Shown here in pieces: positions 1 to 12,029 of a DNA stretch of 64,000 nt (position 1 is the first letter of the stretch; every line of letters begins with the position of its first letter). The stretch is taken from NCBI GenBank assembly GCA_001632435.1, contig KV424061.1, positions 4,703-68,702 of the forward strand, given 5' to 3'. This stretch comes from Calocera cornea HHB12733. Taxonomy: Eukaryota > Basidiomycota > Dacrymycetes > Dacrymycetales > Dacrymycetaceae. The notes beneath the pieces were generated by a model. The model was not told the origin of the DNA. It ran no database searches and saw only the letters and a list, made by a program, of their open reading frames with translations. A program made the position numbers and the translations under genes.

Positions 1-1802
1 CTTCGCTTTTTCGACCACACATCGACCACACAGTCCCATGTCTCATCTGCGGCGGGCGCTTTGCCTTCCCTACCGGGCTTCTCACCACGCCACGAGGCGC
101 CCGCCTTCCTCATCCGATGCGCCCTCTTCTGTTTTGCCGCTCCCGGGGAGGACCGCGCGCACCCACCCCAATTCTGTTCGTTTACCAGGCTATCTCCGCA
201 TCCGCTTGCGGGCTGGCGAACGTGTTCCAGCCCGCAGCAGTGGAGTGGCACGCTAGACCATCTGCGGTAAGCCCTCCCACGCCTTCTACCTTCTTCAGTC
301 ACGGGCATCATATCATCTCATGTACAGCACTGAGAAATGACCACCCATCCAGCACGTTCACTTTGTCCCTAACCCCGCCTTCCTCCGCGGGCAGTGTCCA
401 AACCATGCGCGTGCTTGATCCCGATTTTAGCTTGCCGCCACGCTGGCTACCGGATGCCCCACCTGACCAGCTCGAAGCGCGATAAGGGAAGCACTTGCCG
501 GGTTTACGTTCCAGTTCGTTTCACAATGTATAAGAGCGCCGCGAGTTTCCGCTGTGTTGCTGGAAACCTGCCCCTTCCTCCCCCGTACGCTGATCGTTCC
601 CTCCCTTGGCTTTCGTTATCCTTCGTCCGTCATATTTCTCCGGTGCCTGGCGGACCATCCCCCGCCCTTGATCTACGTTCTCCCCGTGACTACGATTCAC
701 AAGGTCGCTCAGGGGCGGTCCTCCATTCCTGGCGTCTGTCAAAGTAGCGTTCAGCTCGACTCCACTCCAAAACCTTGCATTGCCTTTGCTTTCGCATGCG
801 TATCCGTGTGCTCTGTACCTGCGCTCAGGGGCAACCGGCGGCAGCGAGCGCAAGCACCGGCGTACCGGCACCTTAACACGCCAGCAGACAGCCCAGCACA
901 CGGCTCGCTCCCGTTCTCGCATCTCAAAGCCCGCACAACGCCGCCTCAAACTCCTTTTATACGCTCGCAACCATCGGTTATAGCTGAGAGCATCGTGCAC
1001 TTACGTACTACGTACTCGGTGAGCACTCGGGCTCGGCTCGTCGCTCCCGGTTCTCGTTCTCGTTCTCCTCGTTCGAGCGTACCGCCGGCCCAACCCCTGG
1101 TGGTGCGATCGTGATCGCGTGGGCGCCGGCCTTCGCCCTCTGTGCCATTGTCCCGGGGTCTTCTTGGGCTGTACAGCCAGCTATCGTTGCTCTTTGCAGA
1201 GTCACACTCGCCCAGTTTGGAACCGACTCGGTAATTTACGGTGGGCGCATGTGGCGGTAGGCACCGTCGCGTGCAAAGTAGCGCAATGTAATTTCCGTTG
1301 TTGCTTCAGCTTTTGCAGGATACGGGTTCGAGAGCGGTTCTGGACCGCGATGGAGTCGAATACATTGTTTCGTCAAGGGATTCCCCGCACTTGTGATAAG
1401 CCAGGGCTTCATGCCAAAATGTCAGAAACGCGTGGCGCGTTGGATTACGCCGCAGCGCATCAGTACAAGAGTCTATATCGCAGTCGGAGGTTGGCAGGCA
1501 GGACGCTGCGGTTACGGCATCCTCCGCCCCCAACCGCAGCTCGATAAATAGTCATCTTCCACTGCCTGCGAGGCAAGCACGTCGACTGGGACGCGACGGG
1601 CGGGCAGAAAGCTGTGCGAGCCAGGGAACGGCAGGCTGCGGCGTGGTTCAGGAAGCGCCGTGCTCGCCACTCTCCGGGTTTGCAGACTGCTCGGCGCGTA
1701 GTGCGTAGCCCGGCCCCAGCGCGATGCCATCGTCCAGTCATATTTGACGGCCCTCTGCTCCTCCCCACCACGTCAGAGTCAGATTCAGCATTCCCGGAAA
1801 CT
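1..1802. other. 5' stretch without a recognisable gene
   Basis: GC-rich sequence with many short open frames in all six frames, none with a recognisable domain or a consistent exon chain. The last part (from about 1,560) is probably the promoter and 5' UTR of the first gene. Confidence 0.5.
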
Positions 1803-3179
1803 ATGATCATCACCGACGACGTCAAGCCGCGCGAAAAACCGCTGCCCTCTTCGCCAGGGTCGTCCTCGTCGTCCTCCGAAGACGGCCTGCCCACCTACAG
1901 TGAGGCACAGCGGAACCAGGCCGGGCCGTCCAACCCCAACGCACGGCGTCATCGCCCGCCGACGCTTACCGGGAAGGGCCGGGGAGCGTCGACATTCTCC
2001 TCGCTCTCGGTGTCGTCGAGGAAGAATTTGGTCGACAAGCTGGCCGCGCTCACCACGACGAGCCCGGTGCCGTCCCCTACCTCGGCGTGGGTCCCTGGGT
2101 TTGTCAGGAGACGCTCGGAGGCGAAACAGCAGAATCAGATCGATGAGCAGGTCAAGGAGACGGTGCTTCTGCTGGTGCGTCGTACCATCGATTCAACTCT
2201 GAATCCGGCTAAGATCGCTTCAGATCAGAGATGTCGTTCGGGATGTGCAGCAGCCAGATTGCCTGGACATCCTCCAGCGCTGCGTTGCAGCCTGCCGCAC
2301 GCGGAACATCCTGTTCCCGGAACTCGCACAAATGAAGATTATCGAAGAGCATACGGCCCTGTACTGGGCTATCATCAGCAGCGCTCCTGCCCCAGGCACC
2401 AATGTGCCCACGCCGATGCACCCGGTTGTCGAGATACTCGTCTCGTACCCGTTGATGCAACAGACCCGCATTGACGCACGACAAGCCTGTACTGTTAACA
2501 GCGACAATCGGCTATTCCAGGAGCTACGCAGGTCACCCGGATTTGAGAGCAGCATCTCGTATGCGAACGATGTCATCGCCGCTGGTGGCGATCGCATGGA
2601 GACGGTGCAGGTCAATCATGTCAACTACGATGCGATCGGCGAGTTTGGAATCAGCTTTACGGTCCAGAACTGGCTTCGCAAGATGAGAATCGCGAAACGG
2701 GTTCCGCTGGAATTCATTGCTCGAGGTGAGAGTCAATTGTCTTCGTTTCTGCGCCATATAGTGACATTGTTCCCAGGTCGGACGTGGGGCTTGACGTTCC
2801 GCGTGGCAGACGAGCATACACATGGATTCCGAGCCGGACAATGGTACGGAGACCTGAAGCTGCTCGACAACTCACCGCCGACCTTTGTGAGCGGCCGCCT
2901 GCGCATCGTGCCCCAGGACGTCGTCAGGGGCCGCAAGGCTCCATTGGACATCACCTTTCATACCGAGGGTACCAGGCTCGATACCCGATGGACGCTGCAG
3001 TTCAAGCTCAAGGGATCAAATGGAGAGCTTCTGGAGTTCGAGTAGGTGATCTGATGCTATCGCTGAATGTATGCTCACGCTCATCCAGCGATTCACCCTA
3101 TATATCACAAGACGGCAGCCTGCACGTTCTGGGCGAATTCAAGCTGGACAAGACACACGCAGAATGTGTGATCATGTAA
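1803..3179 (+). CDS. Orphan basidiomycete protein with LPTY motif and CaaX box, paralog A
   Basis: Four exons (1803-2174, 2224-2725, 2777-3041, 3089-3179) join in frame to about 409 residues. The N-terminus is Ser/Pro-rich and disordered-looking and contains LPTYSEA, a PPxY-like WW-domain ligand. The core carries an ACRTRN...TALYWAI segment and a C-terminal beta-rich region ending DDSPYISQDGSL. The last four residues are CVIM, a CaaX box in which Met favours farnesylation, so the protein is probably attached to a membrane. I recognise this as one of the large uncharacterised basidiomycete families with the LYWAI core; no biochemical function is known to me. All three introns match paralog B in position and phase (0, 1, 2), so the pair arose by tandem duplication. 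The start was chosen because it is the first ATG preceding the conserved layout. Confidence 0.8.
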
Positions 3180-3525
3180 CTAGCAACCTATAATGGACTA
3201 TATAGGCCGTCATCTTTTCTTCGTGTCTGTAATATGTTCTGTTCCCCCTCATCCTGCGTCATATTGGGATCCGTTAGCATGTATACCCGATTTATGAATA
3301 TGCATAATGAACAATGTCTGATACCAAACCATTCCACGTCGCTCACTCCGTGCCGTGATGGCCTGGCATCGATGACATCAGTCTGGACCCTGTGGATGCT
3401 GTCCCGGATGTGCGGAGCACAGCGCGCAGCCTGCAGCCAGTTCGACGACCTGCGCACTCAACTTTGCGGCAGTTCAACCGCTTCATATACATACCCGCTC
3501 TCTCTTGTGACTACTCTCCACAAAC
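3180..3525. other. Spacer between tandem paralogs
   Basis: 346 nt separating the stop codon of paralog A from the start of paralog B. I see no coding potential; it must hold the 3' end of A and the promoter of B. Confidence 0.5.
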
Positions 3526-4901
3526 ATGGACAGGAAGGATCTGGAACAGCTCAACGAGGGCCCGCCTCCAGACTATGCCGAGGCAGTCGGCTCGCCAAGT
3601 CGTCCATTGGCTGGACCGAGCACGCCGTCATCATCAAATCCTGATACCAGCTTCAGAGTACCGGGGTCAAGGCCCTTGGGCTTTCCCCCAGAAAAGGCGC
3701 CATATCCTCCTTTCCAGCAGGCTATTGCTGGACCATCCTCGCCTCGAGCGTCCTCGTCCAAATCCTCGAGCTGGATTCCGGATCTTTGGACTTGGAGGAC
3801 CGAGGCAAAGACGGATGCTGAGGTGAAGAAGACTGTCCAGTCACTGGTGAGCATGACTACCTACTCTCTTCGTCAACACCATATTGATTGTGTTTTAGAT
3901 CAAAGATGTTATCACTGATCCTTCGCGTGCCGACACGCTGCCGATCCTTCAAAGCTGTCTCTCGGCTTGTAGGGCGCGCGGCCTGTCCTTCGAAGATCTG
4001 GTTCAGCGAAATTTCATAGATGGACATACACCGTTGTATTGGGCTATCCTCGGCTCACGGAAGAGACATCCGGACAACTCGAGCATTGACGGTGCCCACA
4101 GTGTGCTGGATTTCCTGGTCTCGTTCCCGCTCAGCGACGCAACGACGCTGGACGCCTGCCAAGCCTGTATGCTGAACAGCGACAATGAACTTTTCCAGCG
4201 CCTTCGACTCTCACCGGGATTCACGAGGACAACCTTCGCTGACACCGTTATCACGGACGGGGTGGCAAACGAACCTGTCCTCGTAGAGCATATACCTAAC
4301 GCTGGAGCGGGCGAGTTCACAATCTCATACACAATACCGAACTGGATCTCCCGTATGCGTGTGTCGAGGAGGGTGGCTGTTGACTTCATCGCTCGTGGTA
4401 GGTTGCAAAAACAATCCCTCATGCGACGTTGCTGACAAGCTGTGCAGGGCGTGGCTGGAGGCTCGAATTCGCTGCTCTGCGAGACTTTGACCATACAAAC
4501 AACATTCCAGCTGGAGCTTGGGTTGCTGTACTCCGGCTGCTGAAGGGGAGCCAGCCAACATTTGTTTCTGCTCGTATCGAGATCCCGCCTGCCGCACATC
4601 GAGCGCAGCGAGGCATGGAGCCACTAGAAATCCCGATGCAGCCCAGGCGGAAAGCCAAGCTGAACCCACAGGACTACGGGGGCGAGGCTGAATCTGTGGA
4701 GAAGATTGTAGTCCGACTCGATACTCTGCCTCGGGGCTCTAGCCTGGAATTTGAGTATGCGTTTTCGTATCATTGCGTAGATTGCATCTGACCCATGTGT
4801 TCAGGGACTCTCCTTACATCTCTCAGGATGGCAGCATCACGGTGACGGGGCAGTTTATACTGGAGCATACTGGAACAGGGCCGGATTGTATTATCATGTG
4901 A
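3526..4901 (+). CDS. Orphan basidiomycete protein with PPDY motif and CaaX box, paralog B
   Basis: Exons 3526-3846, 3899-4397, 4448-4754 and 4805-4901 join to about 407 residues. The protein starts MDRKDLEQLNEG and then has PPPDYAEA, a canonical PPxY motif for WW-domain ubiquitin ligases of the Rsp5/Nedd4 type. The core aligns along its length with paralog A (TPLYWAI, FIARGRGW, SPYISQDGS), and the C-terminus is CIIM, again a CaaX box with a farnesyl-type Met. Intron phases equal those of A. It differs from A by an insertion of about 25 residues in the last third (around PRRKAKLNPQDYGG). Membrane tethering and ubiquitin-dependent turnover are inferences from the motifs; the molecular role is unknown. 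Confidence 0.8.
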
Positions 4902-5984
4902 GGCGTCTATCGACGAAGAGTGGTGGTCTGAGGAGCTTTCGTCTTTTCTATCCGCCTGCCAGTTGTCACATTTATTGTATTCGTATTGTTAGCAGGTAGC
5001 GTACGCCCTATGACGCGCAATCCAACCAATCAGCATACTCCCGCTGCAGGAATTGTACAGGATCATTGCAGGCGTGCTGACAGAAAATCAGTGACTTCTT
5101 TGCCAAGTCTGATTTCAAGACCCTGGCTGCATCGATCAGGAACGAAAAGCAAGTTGGGTACATAAGTGAATGCCAGCGGCACTGGTCATATTCAAACCAT
5201 CTTAGGTAAGTTAGTGCTTGCCGTCAGCAGAGGACCAGCCGACGCGCCGTTGACTGACTAACAATCGCAGCAGGGCGAGATCAGTCATCGGCGCCCAACC
5301 TATTGTGAAGCTACGAGTGTTGTGAGACGACGGGAGACACAGCAATTGCTCCGGGAGGCTCCGGACTCCCACGGTCTAACAATTATGCGAAGGCCACTCG
5401 GTCCAATTCAAAACGAGCGAGCAGCCGAGCACCAAATTAGGCTAAAGGCGTTACTTGATAAGGTAACTCGCCGGCGGCACGGCACGGCGCCGAGACGCGC
5501 GGCTAGATAGAGTGGGCTCCGCTTGTTAATCCGAATCAGCCAAGGATCAGTCAGCCTTCCATGGGAGGGCTCCGAAGATTGAAGTGCATCCCTGGAAAAC
5601 AGGTCGTGGTTGATGGGAACAAGCATCATCAAGCACAGCCACGTGCCTCTCAACGCCTTATCTGAGACCCTCTATTTCATTTGACCTTATCGCGTGCAGG
5701 CACCGGTGCATGCAGTTCATTCCACAACCGCCCAGCGGTAACCCAACCTCTCTTTACCCCGTCGGAAGAAGGCGACGATGACAGAAGTGTTGACTGCGTG
5801 ATCAGCAATACAGTCCACGCGTCTCTTGCATGGCGAAAGTCTTGGATTGGCGATTCCATGGGAAAAGCGGCACAGAACGCGATAATGAAGAAGGCAGAGA
5901 GCATGCGGATCGTCTGCGGCATATATAGTCTGCCCGGTGTCCGAAGACTTGCTGTAAGGCACGCTGTCCTCTTGTCGTCAAAGC
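4902..5984. other. Intergenic region upstream of the amidase gene
   Basis: About 1.1 kb with no recognisable coding exon. It contains the TATA element at 5922-5928 and otherwise nothing I can name. Confidence 0.5.
5922..5928 (+). promoter_or_regulatory. TATA box of the amidase gene
   Basis: TATATAG lies 57 nt before the ATG at 5985, the usual spacing for a fungal core promoter with a short leader. Confidence 0.45.
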
Positions 5985-8335
5985 ATGGTTCGCATGTTGT
6001 CCTTGTCATTGGCAGTCCTCGCGGCTTTGCCGTTCACCGCTGCTAGCGCAAAGCTTTCAACCTTCCAGCGACGCTGGACTGGAGCGACTGGCGATGAGCC
6101 CTCCCTTGGCTTCTCGATCGGCTCCAAGAGCTACTACGTACCTCTGTTTACGGCTTACCACTTCTCGGTCTCCGCCGGCCCATTCGGAACATTCGAGCAT
6201 TACTTCCCGGTCACCGTTGTCGATGTCAACGGTACTGCCAGCTGCAGCGCCGTCGAGGCACTCATTGAGGAGTACCTCACCAAGGACGATGTCTTCGACC
6301 CTACCTTTGCCGCTGGTGCGTTTATACTTCCGGAGCACTATTCAGCGTTGACTCTTGGATAGGCATCTACCTCCAGTCTGCTGACTCCATCTCTCCGGAT
6401 GCCCTTAGCTGCCTCCAGTCCAAGTACGGTACCTCCGTCGTATTCTCGTCTGGTGCTTCCGTGGACGGTCTTCGAAGTACCGCCAACGTCGCTACCCTGA
6501 GCGGTTCATCTGTTCCAGCGGGTCCCTACATCGCCTCCTTCGTGGACGGCAAGGTCATCTTCGCCAAGGTGTACCTTCTGTACCGCGATACCCAGCAGGC
6601 ATTCACAACGCCGCTGGTCGCAAGCGCTGATTCGCAGACCTACTCTGTTGCATCCGTAGAGCTGCCGGTATGTGCTGGCACATCTTTGTTCTCGTTTGAT
6701 TGCTAAGATATACACCAGGGCTTCGAGACTTTGGCCATTCCTGTTCCCTCGCGTATCTATTACATCAATCAGACCACCCCCGAGCGTCCTCTTACTGGTC
6801 TCCGTATCGGTGTCAAGGACATCTACGACGTCGCGGGCATCAAGACGGGCTGTGGAAACCGTGCCTTGTGAGGGCTCTTGCTGCATTCCTTACGACCTTC
6901 GCACGCGTTTCTAACATCAAGATAGCTGGGAGCTTTACCCTCCTCGCACCGCCAATTCCAATCCTGTTCAGAGGCTTATTGACCAGGGTGCCATCATTGT
7001 TGGAAAGACCAAGACCTCGCAGTTCGCCAACGGTGAGACCGCCACCGCCGACTGGGTTGATCAGATCTCTCCGTTCAACCCTCGTGGTGATGGCTACCAG
7101 GACCCCAGCTCTAGCAGCTCCGGCTCCGGTGCTTCCATGGGTGCTTACTCTTGGCTCGACCATGCGATCGGCTCGGATACCGGTGGATCCATCCGTAACC
7201 CGGCTGGTGTGCAGGGTCTCTATGGGTGAGTGTACGAGGATATTCAAGCAAGATTACATTCTGATAAGCATACAGCATCCGCCCCACGCTTGGTGCCATC
7301 GACCTGACTGGTGTCATGCCCCTTGCCCATTCCATGGATACCGCGGGCTACTTCGCACGTGATGCCAATTCGTTCAGCACGTTCGGTAAGGCTTGGTACG
7401 GTGATCGCTTCAGCAGCTATCCGTCCTTCCCTAAGGTGGGCTCATCAGTATATGCATGTAGCAGCGATTGTCTAATCCGCATTACAGGATCTCCTTGTGC
7501 CTGCGGACTACTGGCCCTCGAGTGCTCTGGCCCAGCCAATCTTTGACTCGTTCATCTCCAAGCTGCAGGGCTTCCTTGGTGCGACCATCTCCAACACCAC
7601 GCTCAACCAGATCTGGAATGCCACCGCTTTGCCTGAGGTGAACGCGACCCTGACCAACTACATGAACACCACATATCCGGTGGTAAACTCACATCTCGTT
7701 CTCCTAGATGCTGATTCTGATTTCATGTTCGCATAGATCATTGGCTACGACCAATACATGAACTGGACAGTACCTTTCTACAACGACTACAAGGCTGCCA
7801 ATCCTGGTCAGGGACTGCCCTTTGCCGATCCCGTCCCCATCAGTCGTTGGGGCTGGGCTGTTCTTCAGGGCGGTGCTGCATACGACACCGAGCTTGCCAA
7901 GCAGGCCTACTTCACGAACTGGACCGGCGCCAACCTCTTGAAGGCTGATCCCACCACCTGCTCCAACACTCTCCTGTTGTACCCCCAGAGCGCGGCCCGC
8001 ACCACCTACAGGAATGCGTACCGTACTGCACCGGGCATTCCTTCTGGGTTCTCCTCTAGCCGCATCTCCAACCTTGCTGGTCTTCCCGAGATCGTCATTC
8101 CTCGTACGTCCATCCTTGCCAAGCCACGCATCCAGTTGCTGACCTTTCTACAGTCGGCCAAGCCCCTTACAACTCGACCATCTCTGGTGTTCAGGACTAT
8201 CTCCCTGTTACTATCTCGGTGGTCGCCGCCAAGAACTGCGACTACATGCTGTTTGACCTCACAGAGAAGCTCCAGAATGCGGGTATTATCACGTCGGTCT
8301 TGACTGGCCGCTACTCTTACCCCCTGTCCTCCTAA
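5985..8335 (+). CDS. Secreted amidase-signature hydrolase, Arp1-like N-terminus
   Basis: Multi-exon gene of about 600 residues. A signal peptide (hydrophobic stretch [18 protein letters not shown]) is followed by a beta-rich domain of about 150 residues resembling the N-terminal domain of fungal Arp1-like amidases. The amidase-signature fold then begins at [14 protein letters not shown]. The Ser-cisSer-Lys triad can be placed: Lys in GVKD, cis-Ser in the [10 protein letters not shown] segment and nucleophile Ser in [12 protein letters not shown]. Many NxT/NxS sites (NTTLNQ, NATALP, NMT-like runs) fit a secreted glycoprotein. Family members hydrolyse amide bonds; the substrate here is unknown. 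Start: the first ATG after the TATA box; an ATG three codons downstream would also preserve the signal peptide. The last exon ends SYPLSS. Confidence 0.85.
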
Positions 8336-8570
8336 AGTACAAACAATTTGAAGGACTTCTAGGGCAGTCTTAGTAGCTTTCATCCTGGTATATCTTGACG
8401 TTGTTGGGGGTGTGGAATGAATGTTAACACCATTGCTCGTGTGTGATGCCCTGATTGCCAGGAGATATGGATTGCCGACGACCGCATTCGCTGACGCGTC
8501 ATATGAACCGGATGAAAGGGTCCTTCAGGGTCTGTCGCAGCCTAGGCGTCGACAGTCTGCACTCACCGTC

Positions 8571-10846
8571 ATGTCGCCCGCCTCGCCCAACGGCAATGTC
8601 GACGAGGGGCGCTACGAACCCAATTTGTCCAAAGCAGAACAAGGCTATGGAGACGACCATGAACATGAACAGGATGCTTCCGCCAATGAAATCGAGACGC
8701 TTCTGTCCAAAGCCGAGCTCGAGGTCGTCGAGGAGCAACCACCTGCTTATCCAAACCCTGAGCGACGATGGCCAGCCTGCATACGGTGGACGGGCTTGTT
8801 GGGTTGCGCGGTACTCGGCTTCTGCGCATTGTCGTACGGTATCATCTCGTTCAGCAGCATGAAAGCAGAGGATCATGAACACAGCATCGCATCCTTCCGA
8901 CCAGCGGCGCCGTATGCCGGATCGACCCTTGCCGCGACACGACCGATAACAAACCCGTCAAACTTGGTCACTTCACTATTCCCAACCGACAACGGACCGG
9001 CTGGGCCAACGCCTACAGGTGCAGAGGCCGGACTGATAGCGACCGCTGCTTCATATCCGATGCAGGCACATCCTGACCATCTCATGGGCCCGGCAAGCCT
9101 CCCCAAGCCCGCCTCGGAAGACTTCGACATCTTCAAGTATTGGGGAAACCTTTCGCCTTGGTACTCTGTACCGTCCTTTGGTCTTGACTCGTCTCCCTTA
9201 GTACCGGAAGGTTGTCGTGTTTCTGCTCTCCACTTTTTGCATCGACATGGCGCGAGGTATCCGAGTACGTGACATGATCCTACCATCCGCTTTGCTGTAG
9301 CTCACTGGTGAGCAGCCACTACCGGAAAAGGTGTCGGTCCCGCTGGCCTGGCCGGAAGACTTCACGAAGCAATAGTCGCAGGGAACAAGTGGTCAGCGTC
9401 TGGCGAGCTCGACTTCTTGAACGATTGGGTTTGGATGCTCGGCGCGGATATCTTGACCCCTTTCGGCCGCGAGCAGATGTGTACGTCATCAGATCTTCCC
9501 ATATTCTGTCCCATGGTCTGATTTACCGCTCAGTCAAGCTTGGGGTCGACTTGAGGATAAAATACGGCTTTCTACTGAATGTATGCACATGTGTGATAGC
9601 ACCGCGAGATGACTACTGATCGTGATACAGAACTTCACTGAAAGCCAAACGTTGCCGGTGTTCCGGACTGAGTCACAGTGGGCACACTCAATTTGTTTGG
9701 CTCTGCAGGAATACTGATTCAAATTGAAGAGATCGGATGCGCGCCTCTTCCGAGAACTTTGCGCTGGGCTTCTTTGGCGAACGAGCGAGGGAGCAGTACC
9801 TCGTCAGTATCACTGTCGAAGCGCCAGGCTTCAACAACACTCTGTCGCCTTACTATACGTACGTCACACCACTTCTGGCACATACAGTGAACTTACCAGT
9901 TCGCTAGTTGTCCGAACTCTTTCAATGCGACGAAGGCGTACCGACAGAACCCGGTCCTCCAGGTTTGGATCCCGAAGTATCTGAAGGATACGCTGCCCCG
10001 GATTCAGGGCATGCTGGAGGGCTTTGAGCTCACGTATACCGATGTCTTCACAATGCAAACGGTATGCAACCATTTCACGCCTAATGTGAAGAGTATTGAT
10101 CTGATTTTGGGGCTAGACGTGCGCGTATGAGACTGTTGCTCTGGGGTACTCTGCATTCTGTGGCCTGTTCACTCAGGAAGAATGGGAAGGCTTCGAGTAC
10201 GCGTGGGATATTTACTTCTGGTATGACTCTGGCTGGGGTTCCCCCACGGCGCGCGCCCTTGGAATCGGCTATGTCAAAGAGCTGGTTGCTCGCTTGACAG
10301 AAACTCCGATCGATGTACACGATTCGACGACTAACAGCACCTTGGACGATAATCCCATCACGTTCCCGCTAGGCAATAGTCTATATGTGGATGCAACACA
10401 CGAGACTGTGGTTCTCAACAGTACGTGTATTGGTCCCATTACCCAGTTCTGTGCTCACTAATGAGCTAGTCCTCACCGCCTTGAACTTGTCCTCCTTCGC
10501 TACAACGGGGCCCCTGCCAGGAGATCACATCCCGGAGAAGCGCTCGTTCATTGCCTCGCAAGTGGTGCCGTTTGGCACAAACGTGCAGTTCCAAGTTCTG
10601 TCTTGCGCTGCACTTCCCGATCCGCAAATCCGAATCATCCTCAATGATGGTGTTATCCCTCTTGAGGGCCTCGGAGGCTGCCCATATCAAAAGGACGGGA
10701 TGTGCTCGGTGGATACCTTTGTGGCGGCAGAGAAGCAGGTGCTGGAGGAGTCGGATTGGTCATGGGCATGTAAGGGCGACTGGACCGTTCCTCCTGGAAC
10801 GCAATGGAATACGACGACGGGAGACGCCCCTCCGCGTGAGGCGTGA
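8571..10846 (+). CDS. Membrane-anchored histidine acid phosphatase (phytase-like)
   Basis: A cytosolic tail of about 65 residues with PPAY precedes one transmembrane helix (around WTGLLGCAVLGFCALSYG), which predicts a type II topology with the catalytic domain outside or in the lumen. The histidine acid phosphatase signature RHGARYP lies at the end of exon 1. Later exons carry the phytase hallmarks GADILTPFGREQM, RMRASSENFALGFFG and CGLFTQEEWEGFEYAWDIYFWY. The proton-donor motif appears as DATHETVV, i.e. HE instead of the usual HD. The family cleaves phosphomonoesters such as phytate using the RHG histidine as nucleophile. The C-terminus has the cysteine pattern of fungal phytases (CPYQKDGMC...WSWAC). 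At least five introns. An in-frame ATG at 8421 is possible but would add a tail with no conserved features. Confidence 0.85.
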
Positions 10847-10918
10847 GGCTATAGTATCATTGGACTTTTGACATAGAAGATCGTCATCATATACCCCGTT
10901 CTTATACAATCACTGCAT

Positions 10919-11669
10919 TCAATCCTCTCTCTCGAGGAACGCTGTCCCTCCTACTTTTAGCTTGTGCATCAGAGTATCGTACCACTTCTGTATCATCCCG
11001 ATTTGGACCGTATTGTTCGGATTTAGTGTGTTGTCGTGCGTGAATGAAGTGAGATAGATGAACAGGTTCTTCAAGATGAGACCCGTCAAATAAACCGGGT
11101 CTGATGTTGTCGGTGCCGGTGCGGATGGTCGTACCAGCACTAAAGACTTGGACGAAGACGTAATTGAGGCGACCTGCTGCTGCACCTGGTCGATAGGCTC
11201 CATGGACAGCCCTATTTGGGCGGTGTCGCCCACCGAGGAGCTGTTCGCTGCCGCTGCCCCTGTCTCGTCATCCATGCCCATATCGCCGTTGCTCTGACTT
11301 GACTGTCCGGGGAGTATACCCCTTACTCGGAAGATCGCGGATGGCTTCTGGTTGGAGAGCCTACGTCCAAGTCAGGGGAGGCGAAGGAGACAGGAGGGCG
11401 GTCATGCGCACATTCCCAGCAGCTGGAAACCCCTCCCTGGCCAATTCCAATGTACCGTCGCAGCCCATCCATCCGGGAAAGGGGCTACTCTCCGGCACAG
11501 CTCAGTATTTGGTCATATGAGCAGGTTAACGACACGTACTTTGGCCCGTTAGGAAGACACAGACATGGTTGACTGTGGAGGCGGAGGGGATGTTGAACAC
11601 GCAGTGTGTGTTGTCGACCTGGACGAGGTCGGTCTGGACTAGTCGGCCAGCAACGCAGCAGCCAAACAT
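10919..11669 (-). CDS. OPI10: OPI10/Hikeshi family Hsp70 nuclear import factor
   Basis: Three exons (11669-11540, 11487-11412, 11360-10919) join in frame to 215 residues. The N-terminus MFGCCVAGRLVQTD...VFNIPSASTVNHVCVFLTG matches the conserved Hikeshi domain, followed by APFPDGWAATVHWNWPG and FQLLGMLSNQKPSAIFR. The C-terminal helical part has LILKNLFIYLTSFT and WYDTLMHKLKVGGTAFLERED. The human ortholog imports Hsp70 into the nucleus under heat stress; yeast OPI10 affects inositol and phospholipid metabolism. The protein is slightly longer than the usual roughly 197 residues because of a low-complexity linker (SSSKSLVLVRPSAPAPTT). It ends 73 nt from the convergent phosphatase gene. Confidence 0.93.
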
Positions 11670-12029
11670 TGTGTGAGAGGATAGCCGGAGGTCGTGGCAC
11701 TGATGCAGAGCCGTTATAAGAAGGCGGGATATAGTTGCGACGTCGCCTCTTTCGACGAGCGGGCGCTCGACGCGTCTGGCACGTTCTGGCGCGTGCGCAA
11801 ATGACGCTCCACACAGGCACGCATCGTGTCGACCAAGGCCGTTGCATGACAACACACGGTCAATCCACACTGTAAAGAAGTAACTGGATTTCCTTCCAAA
11901 TTGAGTAAAATAAATGAGATCTAAGGGTCGTGACATCAAGCGATATGTACGGCTTGGTATACATTACGAGTCTGCCGTACAGTATATAGTGGTCATTGCG
12001 AAGAATTCTCTCGTCACACATCATGAATC
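11670..12029. other. Short intergenic region between OPI10 and DGK1
   Basis: 360 nt upstream of OPI10 and downstream of the DGK1-like gene. AT-richer than its surroundings and without recognisable exons. Confidence 0.5.

Noticed and set aside
1..1600. Overlapping frames of up to 186 codons at the left edge
   Set aside because: Arg/Ser/Pro-rich translations in all frames with no motif; treated as intergenic.
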